A DNA stretch of 64,000 nt, from contig JAHCIT010000009.1 of assembly GCA_026129095.1 (NCBI GenBank), positions 96,915 to 160,914 of the forward strand. The letters are read 5' to 3'. The notes beneath the pieces were generated by a model. It was given only the letters and a program-made list of their open reading frames with translations, had not been told where the DNA came from and made no database searches. This DNA comes from Deltaproteobacteria bacterium. GTDB lineage: Bacteria; JAGRBM01; JAHCIT01. A program made the translations under genes and the position numbers. Positions 52,035 to 59,547 of this stretch are shown one piece after another. Each line of letters begins with the position of its first letter. Positions within the stretch are counted from its first letter, which is position 1.

Positions 52035-54290
52035 ATGTGGAGTCCCGACGATCTCAACCCCCCGCAGCGGGAAGCAGTCCTTCAGACCGAGGGGCCGATG
52101 CTCATTCTGGCGGGTGCCGGGAGTGGCAAGACCCGCGTTATCACCTACCGGATCGCCCACCTGATCCACGAACTGGGAGTGGATCCCTGGGCCATCCTCG
52201 CCGTCACGTTCACCAACAAGGCGGCCCGCGAGATGGGCGGCCGTGTGGAAAAGCTGATCGGCCGTCCGCTTCCCGGCCTGTGGATCGGAACCTTTCACGG
52301 TGTGGCCGCCCGGATGCTCCGGCATGAAGCGCCGAATATCGGCTTCAAGGTGCCTTTCAGCATCTATGACGATTCGGAAACCCTCTCCCTGCTCAAGCGG
52401 GTGATTGCGGACCTCGATTTCGATCCGCGCATCTTCGAGCCCAAGCGGATGGCCTGGGGCATTGACCAGCTCAAGAACCGCGGCCTGCTGCCTGATGACG
52501 ACTGGGGCGCCGATGAAGATCTTCCCGGCGACAGCCGGTTCCGCCGCATCTATGCCGCCTACCAGGACCGGCTCAGGCAGTCGAACTCGATGGATTTCGG
52601 CGACCTGCTGCTCCACGTCACCCGGCTTCTCCAGACCGATCCCGTGGCGCGGGAACGATGGCAGCGGGCATTCAGCTATGTGCTGGTGGATGAATACCAG
52701 GACACGAACCTCGTGCAGTACCGGTTCATCCGCCACCTGGCCGAAACACACCGGAACCTTGCCGTCGTGGGCGACGACGACCAGTCCATCTACAGCTGGC
52801 GGGGTGCCGACACGCGAAACCTGAGGAGTTTCGAGGATGACTTCGGGCCACTCCGGGTGGTGAAGCTGGAGCAGAACTACCGCTCGACGGCCCCGATTCT
52901 CCGGGCCGCCTCGACCCTCATCGCCCGCAACCGCGACCGGAAAGGGAAAACCCTCTGGACCGACCGCAAGGGAGGCGAAAAGGTCAGATTGTTTCTCGCC
53001 GAGGACGAGGCGGCCGAGGCCGATTTCGTCATTTCGGAACTGGTCCGGATGCACCGGGAAAGCGACCGGGAGTATCACGAGTTCGCCATCTTCTACCGGA
53101 CCAACGCCCAAAGCCGCGTGTTCGAAGAACAGCTCCTCAGGCGGCACATTCCCTATGTGATCGTGGGTGGAATGCGGTTCTACGAGCGGGCCGAGATCAA
53201 GGACGCCCTCGCCTACGCCCGGCTCGCCGTGAACCCGGCCGACGACGAGGCGTTCCTCCGGGTCATCAACACCCCTGCCCGCGGCATCGGCAAGACATCG
53301 GTCGAACATCTCATGGAGCTCGCCCGGAAGCACAGCCTTCCCCTCAGCAATGCGATTGGCCGGGCCAGTGAGGCCCTCAAGCCTGCCGCCGTGAAGAAGT
53401 TTGCCGGGTTTGAACGGATCATCGGGCAACTTCAGGCCGAAGTCCCCAGGACCGGCGTGAGGGATTTCATCGAACTGATCTTCCGGACCAGCGGGCTCTG
53501 GGAAGCCCTCGAAAGCGAGGACACGCCCGAGGCCGAGGCCCGCCTGCAGAACCTCACCGAACTTCTCAACGCCGCCGAGGAGTTCGAGAAACGCACAGAG
53601 GAGCCGTCGCTCTCCCTTTTCCTGGAACGGGTTGGCTTGCTGTCACAGGCCGACACCCTGCCCGAACAGAACGACCGGGTGACGCTGATGACGGTCCACA
53701 TGGCCAAGGGACTTGAGTTCCCCGTCGTGTTCGTTACCGGGCTTGAAGAAGGCCTCTTCCCGCTGGAACGCGCCGCCATGACGAGGGAAGGACTCGAAGA
53801 GGAGCGGCGGCTTGCCTACGTGGGCATGACCCGCGCCGAGAACCTGCTGTATCTTACCTGCGCCGAACTGCGCCGCACCTACGGCCAGATGTTCGTGCGC
53901 GATCCTTCACGGTTCCTCAGCGAAATCCCCGAAGACGTGATGGATCTCCTGTCCGAAAGCGGGCGGTCAGTCCGCAAGATGCCGCCACGAAGGGCTGTCG
54001 CACTGGCCGAACACGAGGAACCACAACTCCCTGCGACACCACCCATCAAGACAAAAACCATCCGGCGCTCACGCCACGAGACCGGTGAGGACATATCTGC
54101 CGGAGCAGCGCCAGGCGGCCCCTCACCCTTCCGGGTCCAGGCGCGGGTGGAACACCCGGTCTTCGGGCAGGGCGTCATCATCGAGCGCGCTCGCGTCAAC
54201 GGGCAGGAACAGGTGACAGTGAAGTTCGCCCATGCGGGCGAAAAGAAGATGATGGTCCGGTTCGCCAACCTGACCGTGCTGCCGTCCTGA
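52035..54290 (+). CDS. UvrD/PcrA-family superfamily 1 DNA helicase
   Basis: 751 residues from ATG 52035. The motifs occur in order: LNPPQREAVLQTEGPMLILA (Q motif), GAGSGKTRVI (I), AVTFTNKAAREM (Ia), SYVLVDEYQDTNLVQYR (II), VVGDDDQSIYSWRGAD (III), LEQNYRST (IV), VTLMTVHMAKGLEFPVVFV (V) and RRLAYVGMTRAENLLYL (VI). The C-terminal Tudor-like part is HPVFGQGVIIERARVNGQEQ with KKMMVRFANL, as in PcrA. It unwinds DNA 3' to 5' in repair and in removing replication obstacles. The ribosome site is weak and translation may depend on glmS, 34 bases upstream. UvrD and PcrA cannot be told apart safely by eye; the Tudor tail leans to PcrA. Confidence 0.92.
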   Translation: MWSPDDLNPPQREAVLQTEGPMLILAGAGSGKTRVITYRIAHLIHELGVDPWAILAVTFTNKAAREMGGRVEKLIGRPLPGLWIGTFHGVAARMLRHEAPNIGFKVPFSIYDDSETLSLLKRVIADLDFDPRIFEPKRMAWGIDQLKNRGLLPDDDWGADEDLPGDSRFRRIYAAYQDRLRQSNSMDFGDLLLHVTRLLQTDPVARERWQRAFSYVLVDEYQDTNLVQYRFIRHLAETHRNLAVVGDDDQSIYSWRGADTRNLRSFEDDFGPLRVVKLEQNYRSTAPILRAASTLIARNRDRKGKTLWTDRKGGEKVRLFLAEDEAAEADFVISELVRMHRESDREYHEFAIFYRTNAQSRVFEEQLLRRHIPYVIVGGMRFYERAEIKDALAYARLAVNPADDEAFLRVINTPARGIGKTSVEHLMELARKHSLPLSNAIGRASEALKPAAVKKFAGFERIIGQLQAEVPRTGVRDFIELIFRTSGLWEALESEDTPEAEARLQNLTELLNAAEEFEKRTEEPSLSLFLERVGLLSQADTLPEQNDRVTLMTVHMAKGLEFPVVFVTGLEEGLFPLERAAMTREGLEEERRLAYVGMTRAENLLYLTCAELRRTYGQMFVRDPSRFLSEIPEDVMDLLSESGRSVRKMPPRRAVALAEHEEPQLPATPPIKTKTIRRSRHETGEDISAGAAPGGPSPFRVQARVEHPVFGQGVIIERARVNGQEQVTVKFAHAGEKKMMVRFANLTVLPS

Positions 54291-54296
54291 CGCCCC

Positions 54297-54941
54297 TCAG
54301 TATTCAAACCCGACGTCGTGCGTGTGGCCGCCGCTTGAGGTCGTCGTCTTTTCCACCGCCCCGCCAGCCAGGATTGCTTCCCGGTCGGCCGCGGACAGCG
54401 TGACCCGGTGGGTGTGGCCGGAATTGTTGCTGGAAACATAGTCCACATTGCCGAGATCGGACGTGAAGTGCGATCCCGGAATCGTGAACGTGTGCGTATG
54501 GGCAGTGGAGACTGTCGTGGTTTCCTCCAGATCATCGGCGACTTCCAGTTCCACATCATGCGTATGGCTGCCGGATTCGGTGCTTTCGACAAGAACCGCC
54601 GTGCCCTCCGCTATGTCCGCCCGCTGTTCGGCCGTCAGCGATATCTGGTGCATATGACCGTCACTGGATGCAGAGGTGTAGGTCTTGCCCCCCGTGGGCT
54701 CGATGAAATCCTCCACGGGGAAATCGAACCGATGGGTATGACCGTCTGACGTGCTGGACGTATACCGGAGGTTGAACGCCGTACCGGCGGTGTTGTTGCC
54801 GCACCCCTCGGCCTCGGGATCCTGTTCGCATACATTTCCACCCGTTTCCGCCAGCGAACTGCTCCCGCAACCGGCAATCGCGACGATGATTCCGCCCGTG
54901 GCCGACCGGCCAATGACTTTCAGAACAGACCTGCGTTCCAT
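54297..54941 (-). CDS. Tat-exported lipoprotein with six GHTH-type histidine repeats
   Basis: 214 residues from ATG 54941, seven bases after a GGGGG. MERRSVLKVIGRSATGG contains a twin-arginine RRSVLK motif, and IAGCGSS is a lipobox, so it should be folded before export and anchored. The mature part is six units of about 30-35 residues, each with an H-x-H centre: SDGHTHRF, SDGHMHQI, SGSHTHDV, STAHTHTF, NSGHTHRV and SGGHTHDV, separated by a strand and an acidic linker such as LTAEQRADIAEG. The alternating HxH strands could bind copper, zinc, nickel or iron; no metal is proven. I know no named family, although single GHxH units occur in proteobacterial lipoproteins. It converges on the helicase with 6 bases between stops. 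Confidence 0.75.
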   Translation of the reverse strand: MERRSVLKVIGRSATGGIIVAIAGCGSSSLAETGGNVCEQDPEAEGCGNNTAGTAFNLRYTSSTSDGHTHRFDFPVEDFIEPTGGKTYTSASSDGHMHQISLTAEQRADIAEGTAVLVESTESGSHTHDVELEVADDLEETTTVSTAHTHTFTIPGSHFTSDLGNVDYVSSNNSGHTHRVTLSAADREAILAGGAVEKTTTSSGGHTHDVGFEY

Positions 54942-55069
54942 GACGAATGCCCCCTGATCCGCTGGCACCTGATACCGGTTGCGGGATATATGCCATCCTA
55001 TCCAGCAAACCGGCAGCGGCGTCAAAGCCTGCGGGAGCAAAGACCCTTAACACATGGAGCATTTCCGCC

Positions 55070-55843
55070 ATGCCTGAGTTCATCGAACTGAAAAAGGACG
55101 GCCGCCTCTTCACGGTAACGTTCAGCCGCCCGGAGGTGATGAACGCCTTACACCCCAAAGCACACGACGAGTGCCAGGCAGCCTTCGACGAGTTCGAAGC
55201 CGACCCCGATCTCTGGGTGGCCATCGTCACCGGGGCTGGGGACAGGGCGTTTTGCGCCGGGAACGATCTGAAGGCGGTTGCCAGCGGCGGAAGGCTCCCC
55301 TTCCCCCAAAGCGGCTTTGCGGGGCTCACCGCCCGGTTTCGATGCGTGAAACCCGTCATAGCTGCCGTGAACGGCCTTGCCGCCGGGGGCGGTTTCGAGG
55401 TGGTGCTCGCCTGCGACATCGCCGTCGCGTCCGATACAGCCTGGTTTGCCCTGCCGGAGGCCCGGCGTGGTGTGGCTGCGGTTTGCGGCGGGCCACACCG
55501 GCTTATCCGGCACATCCCCTACAAGACGGCCATGGGAGCGATTCTTACCGGCCGGAGGATCCCGGCCGATGAGGCCCTCCGCTGGGGGCTTGTGAACGAG
55601 GTCGTCCCGCAGGGGGAAGTGATGACCGCCGCCCGCCGGTGGGCGGAGCAAATACTGGAGTGCGCGCCCGTATCGGCCCGCGCCATGAAACAGATGGCCG
55701 TTGAAGGCCTGGACGAACCCACGATGGAAAAGGCCTACCACAAGGCCTATGACCAGGTGATGCAGATGTTCCGGACCAGGGATTTCATCGAGGGGCCGAT
55801 GGCTTTCGCCCAGAAGCGAAAGCCCAACTGGACCGGCAAATAG
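55070..55843 (+). CDS. Enoyl-CoA hydratase/isomerase (crotonase) family protein
   Basis: 257 residues from ATG 55070, with GGAG ten bases upstream. Crotonase motifs are VTFSRPEVMNALHPKAHDE, VTGAGDRAFCAGNDLKAVASGG (oxyanion hole) and AVNGLAAGGGFEVVLACDIAVAS, then ALPEARRGVAAVCGG with a likely catalytic glutamate. It probably hydrates or isomerises an enoyl-CoA, but crotonases also include carboxylases and lyases, so the reaction is uncertain. It stands alone, convergent with the esterase gene (stops adjacent at 55843/55844). It could join the other acyl-CoA enzymes of the window in beta-oxidation. Confidence 0.85.
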   Translation: MPEFIELKKDGRLFTVTFSRPEVMNALHPKAHDECQAAFDEFEADPDLWVAIVTGAGDRAFCAGNDLKAVASGGRLPFPQSGFAGLTARFRCVKPVIAAVNGLAAGGGFEVVLACDIAVASDTAWFALPEARRGVAAVCGGPHRLIRHIPYKTAMGAILTGRRIPADEALRWGLVNEVVPQGEVMTAARRWAEQILECAPVSARAMKQMAVEGLDEPTMEKAYHKAYDQVMQMFRTRDFIEGPMAFAQKRKPNWTGK

Positions 55844-56803
55844 TCAGCTTCCCCAGAGGCGGCTCAGCCACGCGCCGATCTTCGCAACGGCCTCCCGCGA
55901 TTCGGGCACCAGCGGAACAGCCACCTGCCAGACGTGGATCATCTCGTCCCACACATCGAGTTCGCTTCTCACGCCCGCCTTCTCTGCCTTTTCATGAAGC
56001 CGGATGGCGTCATCCAGCAGGATTTCATCACTTCCCACCTGAATATAGAGCGGCGGCAGGCCGGTCAGATCTGCATAAAGGGGCGATGCCAGCGGATTTC
56101 TGGGGTCTGCGCCGCCCAGGTAGCACGACGCGAAATGGCTGAGGTCATTTGCCGTCAGCATCGGATCGGCCTTCGCCTTCGACGCGATGGAACCGCCGGT
56201 CATGGCGAGGTCGGTCCAGGGTGAGAGACACACGCCACCTGCCGGGAGCGGCCCGCCGGACTGCTTCAATTCCAGCATGGCGGCCAATGTAAGCCCGCCG
56301 CCGGCCGAGTCGCCCGCAAACACTGCCTGGTCCGGCTTCAGCCCTTCGGCCAGGAGCGCCTTCCAGACGGCGACGGCATCTTCAACCGCCGCCGGGAAGG
56401 GACACTCAGGACCCATCCGGTAGTCGAGCAGCACCACCTCCGCTCCGGTTTCCTTCGACAGCGCCGCCCCGAGCCCCCGGTGCGTGAGCGGCGAGAGATA
56501 CACATACCCGCCGCCGTGGAAGTAGAGAATCGCCCGGCCCGCCTTTGCCGAGTTGTGCCGCAACCGGAGCGCCGGGACGCCGCCCACCGTGGTGCTGGTG
56601 ATAGTGGCATCCTTTGGCGCCGGAAGGCGCGCAAAGCGCATGCGATCTTCCTTCTTCCGTTTCTCCGGCGGCTGGAACGGTTCTGCCGCTGACGTCCGGC
56701 CCAGCAACCGGTCAATCACGGTCGGCCGGGGCGTGTAGGCCCAGGCCCGGGCCGGAGCCCACCGGAAGAATCCCCGCAGAAGGCGGAACTGGTACGACGG
56801 CAT
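55844..56803 (-). CDS. Alpha/beta hydrolase, hormone-sensitive-lipase type esterase
   Basis: 319 residues. HGGGYVYLSPLTHRG is the oxyanion-hole HGGG of the HSL family and VFAGDSAGGGLTLAAML the nucleophile elbow with the catalytic serine. PLYIQVGSDEILLDDA supplies the aspartate and MIHVWQ the histidine. The N-terminal 70 residues form a helical cap without a signal peptide, so the enzyme is cytoplasmic. It should hydrolyse short-chain esters; the natural substrate is unknown. The SRPBCC gene on the same strand ends 20 bases upstream of its start, so the two may be co-transcribed. Confidence 0.88.
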   Translation of the reverse strand: MPSYQFRLLRGFFRWAPARAWAYTPRPTVIDRLLGRTSAAEPFQPPEKRKKEDRMRFARLPAPKDATITSTTVGGVPALRLRHNSAKAGRAILYFHGGGYVYLSPLTHRGLGAALSKETGAEVVLLDYRMGPECPFPAAVEDAVAVWKALLAEGLKPDQAVFAGDSAGGGLTLAAMLELKQSGGPLPAGGVCLSPWTDLAMTGGSIASKAKADPMLTANDLSHFASCYLGGADPRNPLASPLYADLTGLPPLYIQVGSDEILLDDAIRLHEKAEKAGVRSELDVWDEMIHVWQVAVPLVPESREAVAKIGAWLSRLWGS

Positions 56804-56823
56804 GAGTGTGCTGCCTCGGCCTG

Positions 56824-57237
56824 CTAGCGGAGCCGCTTCAGGCCCCGGCGGATCGTCTGCTCCAGCCCCGTCCGGATCACCGGCCCGACGAGCGGGATCT
56901 TCGACTCGAACTGGATGGTGTAGTGAAGCCGGGAACCGCCATTCGCCGTGGATGAAAACTCCATGACCCCCTTGTGGTTCTTGAGCGGGCTTCCGCGGGT
57001 GATCCTGTATTCAATCCGCCGGTCCTGCTCGAAGGCGGTCACGGTCTCGTCGAAACCGGGGAGCGGCCCCAGGTTGAGGGTCCGCACCGACCCCAGGCCA
57101 TTTACTCCGCCCTGCCCGTCCTTCGTCCGCCGGATCTTCGCGCCGAGAATCGGCCCCAGCTTCTCGTGATCGCTCAGGAGCGCGAACAGTTCGCTGACCG
57201 GGCGACGAAACTCCATACTGATATCAATGTGTTCCAT
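56824..57237 (-). CDS. SRPBCC (START-like) family protein
   Basis: 137 residues from ATG 57237, four bases after GGAAGG; the frame to 57405 crosses a terminator hairpin and is not credible. IDISMEFRRPVSELFALLSDHEKLG, LGSVRTLNLGPLPGFDETVTAF and LHYTIQFESKIPLVGPVI outline the helix-grip fold with a central ligand cavity. Members bind hydrophobic small molecules or act as cyclases or co-chaperones. No ligand can be predicted. It is followed by the HSL-type esterase gene, which may share a substrate. Confidence 0.75.
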   Translation of the reverse strand: MEHIDISMEFRRPVSELFALLSDHEKLGPILGAKIRRTKDGQGGVNGLGSVRTLNLGPLPGFDETVTAFEQDRRIEYRITRGSPLKNHKGVMEFSSTANGGSRLHYTIQFESKIPLVGPVIRTGLEQTIRRGLKRLR

Positions 57238-57333
57238 GGTTTCCTTCCTAAAACCTCCGGCCCAACCGATATCCGGTCCGCAAAGGAAAAGGCAAAGCCG
57301 ACAGGCCCCATCGAAACGCCCATATCCCCGCAC

Positions 57334-57364
57334 AAAAAAGCTGCGCCCGGGTAACCGGGCGCAG
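57334..57364 (-). terminator. Intrinsic terminator after the 295-residue lipoprotein gene
   Basis: CTGCGCCCGG (57341-57350) and CCGGGCGCAG (57355-57364) form a perfect 10-bp stem with a four-base loop, followed on the minus strand by CTTTTTT. It lies 53 bases past the stop of the lipoprotein gene at 57417. Confidence 0.88.
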
Positions 57365-57416
57365 TTTCCGAACTCATTTCCGGCCAGATCCATCCGATCT
57401 GGCATGTTTCACTGGA

Positions 57417-58304
57417 TCACGGTTCCATGAACTCCCCGAAACAGGATTCGGTATCTCCGCCGAAGAAGATGAGAATGTCGTCGCCCTCATCCGCGCTTCC
57501 ACCGTCAATATCCATGTACGTGCCGCCGGGTGTTTCAGAGGCGTAAAGACCCATATCCACGTCCAGCGTGGCAGTGGCCGGAAAGTCTGTTTCGTCAATT
57601 TTCGCTTCGATCACCCCTTCGGCCTCGCCGCAACCCGAGACGTCACAGACTTCCACCAGCGAGCCCACATCAGCCGTCAGCAGCCCCTGGAAATTCGTGC
57701 CGCCAAACACGCCGAACAGGGTGTCACCATTGAGAAGGTAAATGGCGGAGCCGACGCCACGAGGATCGTCCTGGTCACCCCACATGAACCCGCCGCACGC
57801 CACAGCCAGTTCACCCTGCTGGATCACTCCGCCGGTCATGCCGTTGAGTGGGCTTCCCACCGATGCCGAAGGTTCAAAGTCACCGGACAGAGCCCCTTCC
57901 GCTGTGATGGTTCCAGTGCTGGTATACTCCCCACCATCAATATCTATCGTCATCTCATATGCGGTGCCGGTTACGGTGCCGGTGATCTCCGCCGGGAACC
58001 CTTCTCCATCGGGCAGGGAAACCGGGTCGGGGTCCCCTCCCGCAACGGTAAACTCCGCTGTGCCGGTGATCTCGCCATCCTCGGCAACCGTAATCTCTCC
58101 GTATCCAAATCCATACAGATAGTCGCCGATCTCGCTCGGACCTACTGGTTCATCCGACGTGACCACCACGCCAATCACATAGTCGCCCGGCAGGAACACC
58201 TCGCCGGGAGCGCCGTCGCTGCCGCAAGCGGCGACAGCGGCTACCAGGATGGCAGCAGCGAAAAGCGGGCGGCTCAGCTTCTGGACGAAGGTCAGGAGAT
58301 TCAT
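57417..58304 (-). CDS. Lipoprotein of unknown function, acidic beta-rich repeats
   Basis: 295 residues with lipobox AAILVAAVAACGSDG. The mature protein is acidic and made of short beta strands with recurrent ITGT, DGEITGTAEF and EYTSTGTITAEGALSGDF patterns, suggesting a beta-solenoid or beta-sandwich; no family is recognised. Two cysteine pairs (CDVSGC and the tail ESCFGEF) might form disulfides. Surface location is inferred from the lipobox alone. AGGTG lies nine bases before the ATG, and a strong terminator follows the stop, so this is a single-gene unit. Confidence 0.65.
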   Translation of the reverse strand: MNLLTFVQKLSRPLFAAAILVAAVAACGSDGAPGEVFLPGDYVIGVVVTSDEPVGPSEIGDYLYGFGYGEITVAEDGEITGTAEFTVAGGDPDPVSLPDGEGFPAEITGTVTGTAYEMTIDIDGGEYTSTGTITAEGALSGDFEPSASVGSPLNGMTGGVIQQGELAVACGGFMWGDQDDPRGVGSAIYLLNGDTLFGVFGGTNFQGLLTADVGSLVEVCDVSGCGEAEGVIEAKIDETDFPATATLDVDMGLYASETPGGTYMDIDGGSADEGDDILIFFGGDTESCFGEFMEP

Positions 58305-58351
58305 GGGTTATTCACCTTTACTTATTAATGCGGGTTGGGGATCTGGAAATC

Positions 58352-58427
58352 TGGAGCGGGCTACGGGGCTCGAACCCGTGACCTCGACCTTGGCAAGGTC
58401 GCGCTCTACCAACTGAGCTAAGCCCGC
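58352..58427 (-). tRNA. tRNA-Gly (GCC)
   Basis: A 76-base cloverleaf on the minus strand: acceptor GCGGGCT pairs with AGCCCGC, D-arm AGCTCAG-TTGGTAGAG, anticodon loop CTTGCCAAG with GCC, T-arm with GGGTTCGAGCCCC, discriminator T and an encoded CCA. Confidence 0.97.
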
Positions 58428-58528
58428 CTATATGGAGGCGCGGCGCAATTTCTACTCACGGACCGGGATGTTGTCAACATCTTCGCCGGAAACCCGCACC
58501 ACCGCACCGGGGCCCGGAAAACCGGCAC

Positions 58529-58574
58529 AAAAAGCGGCCTCCGCGCCCGGACTCAACCCGGTAACGCGGAGGCC
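58529..58574 (-). terminator. Intrinsic terminator of the small RNA unit
   Basis: GGCCTCCGCG (58536-58545) and CGCGGAGGCC (58565-58574) form a perfect 10-bp stem, followed on the minus strand by GCTTTTTG. It separates the small RNA from tRNA-Gly. Confidence 0.85.
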
Positions 58575-58672
58575 ATGAAAACGGTAAGCTGTGAAGATTG
58601 GCCAAGGGCTGGTGTCGCCCCTGCGATGGCCGGCTTTCAGGCCGGCCCGGTCGAGTCCAGAGGGAGCAGCCT

Positions 58673-58714
58673 CTAGGCCTCAGCCACCTCACTGTTCAAA
58701 TGATGTTTAGCCAA
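58673..58714 (-). CDS. Possible 13-residue peptide
   Basis: TTG at 58714 lies nine bases after GGAGG within the ideal ribosome site AAAGGAGGTGG, and the frame reads MAKHHLNSEVAEA then TAG. The ribosome site is the strongest seen in the window, which argues that the frame is translated. It could be a peptide in its own right or a leader whose translation controls the RNA downstream. No known peptide matches from memory. Confidence 0.45.
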   Translation of the reverse strand: MAKHHLNSEVAEA

Positions 58715-58791
58715 GTCGGACCACCTCCTTTCTCAGTGTGCGGGAAGCATAACACACGGGAACGGGGGCCGCCGTTATTTTTCGTTAAGTC

Positions 58792-59505
58792 TCAGAACCG
58801 CTGGACGCGGGTGCCCTCGGCCGGAACGACCGTGAAGATAGCGTCGGGAATGTCGGCATTTTCCCGGATGTCGCTGAACCTGATCGTCGTGCGCGATCCC
58901 TGGGCGTCCGACTGGTACAACCCCCGGAGCTTGTACGTCACCGGATCGATGATGAGCGTCAGCGAGAAGTTCTCAAGCTTCGGGTCTTTCGACTCCAGAA
59001 GCAGGCGGTAGTTCCCCTCGCCGTCCACGAGCCCCAGGTCCGGCTCGCGCACGTTGAACGCTTCTTTCAGCTCGCCGAGCCCCTTGAGGAAGTTGGACGG
59101 CGTGGGGGAATCGAACGCCTCCTCCAGCTTCTTCACCGCGAGGTATTTCTCCTCCTCGTTGTAGTAGAAGAACACCTGCCCGTTGCTCACGTACTGCATC
59201 GCGCTTGGGCGCTGGTAGTCCCAGTTCATCTTCCCCGGAAGCTTGAACGACACCATTCCCTCGGCCGTGCGCGGGCGGCGCGCACCGGGGAGCCGTGTCT
59301 CCTGGACGAACTTCGCCTGGATGGTTTTTGTCTGGCGATAGTTAGCCTGCACCTTCGCGGCGATCTCGTCCACCGACGGACGTGCGGGAGAGGCCGTTGC
59401 TGCCGCAGGCGGCTGCGCCGGAGCCGACTGGCCAAACACCGGGACGGCAGAAACAGCGATCAGGAAAGACATAATGCTTTTGAACTGCATGGAACGGGAG
59501 ATCAT
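58792..59505 (-). CDS. lolA: Outer-membrane lipoprotein carrier protein LolA
   Basis: 237 residues. A signal peptide (IMSFLIAVSAVPVFGQ) is followed by an alanine/proline-rich linker, then the LolA fold: YRQTKTIQAKFVQETRLPGA, EGMVSFKLPGKMNWDYQRPS, QVFFYYNEEEKYLAVKKLEE, LIIDPVTYKLRGLYQSD and TTIRFSDIRENADIPDAIF. LolA ferries lipoproteins through the periplasm from LolCDE to the outer membrane, consistent with the many lipoproteins in the window and with a diderm envelope. The ATG at 59505 is four bases after GGAAAG; a second in-frame ATG six codons later would also keep the signal. The next gene upstream is 42 bases away on the same strand. Confidence 0.9.
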   Translation of the reverse strand: MISRSMQFKSIMSFLIAVSAVPVFGQSAPAQPPAAATASPARPSVDEIAAKVQANYRQTKTIQAKFVQETRLPGARRPRTAEGMVSFKLPGKMNWDYQRPSAMQYVSNGQVFFYYNEEEKYLAVKKLEEAFDSPTPSNFLKGLGELKEAFNVREPDLGLVDGEGNYRLLLESKDPKLENFSLTLIIDPVTYKLRGLYQSDAQGSRTTIRFSDIRENADIPDAIFTVVPAEGTRVQRF

Positions 59506-59547
59506 TTTCTTTCCATACGCCGGAAAGGCTCGGCGGGCAAACGGAGA

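Larger units (their letters stand above)
58529..58739 (-). ncRNA. Candidate small RNA carrying a 13-codon ORF
   Basis: A minus-strand unit of about 210 bases with a possible TATGCT -10 box (58751-58746), a near-perfect Shine-Dalgarno AAAGGAGGTGG (58731-58721), a 13-codon frame, a perfect 7-bp hairpin (GGCCGGC/GCCGGCC, 58628-58647) and a strong intrinsic terminator at the end. The stretch between LolA and tRNA-Gly holds no longer credible gene. I do not recognise it as any standard RNA (tmRNA, 6S, SRP, RNase P). It may be a small regulatory or dual-function RNA. Ends are estimates. Confidence 0.5.

Noticed and set aside
58474-58692. 72-codon minus-strand frame between lolA and tRNA-Gly
   Set aside because: It runs through the intrinsic terminator and has no ribosome site. 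The strong ribosome site nearby belongs to a different frame.
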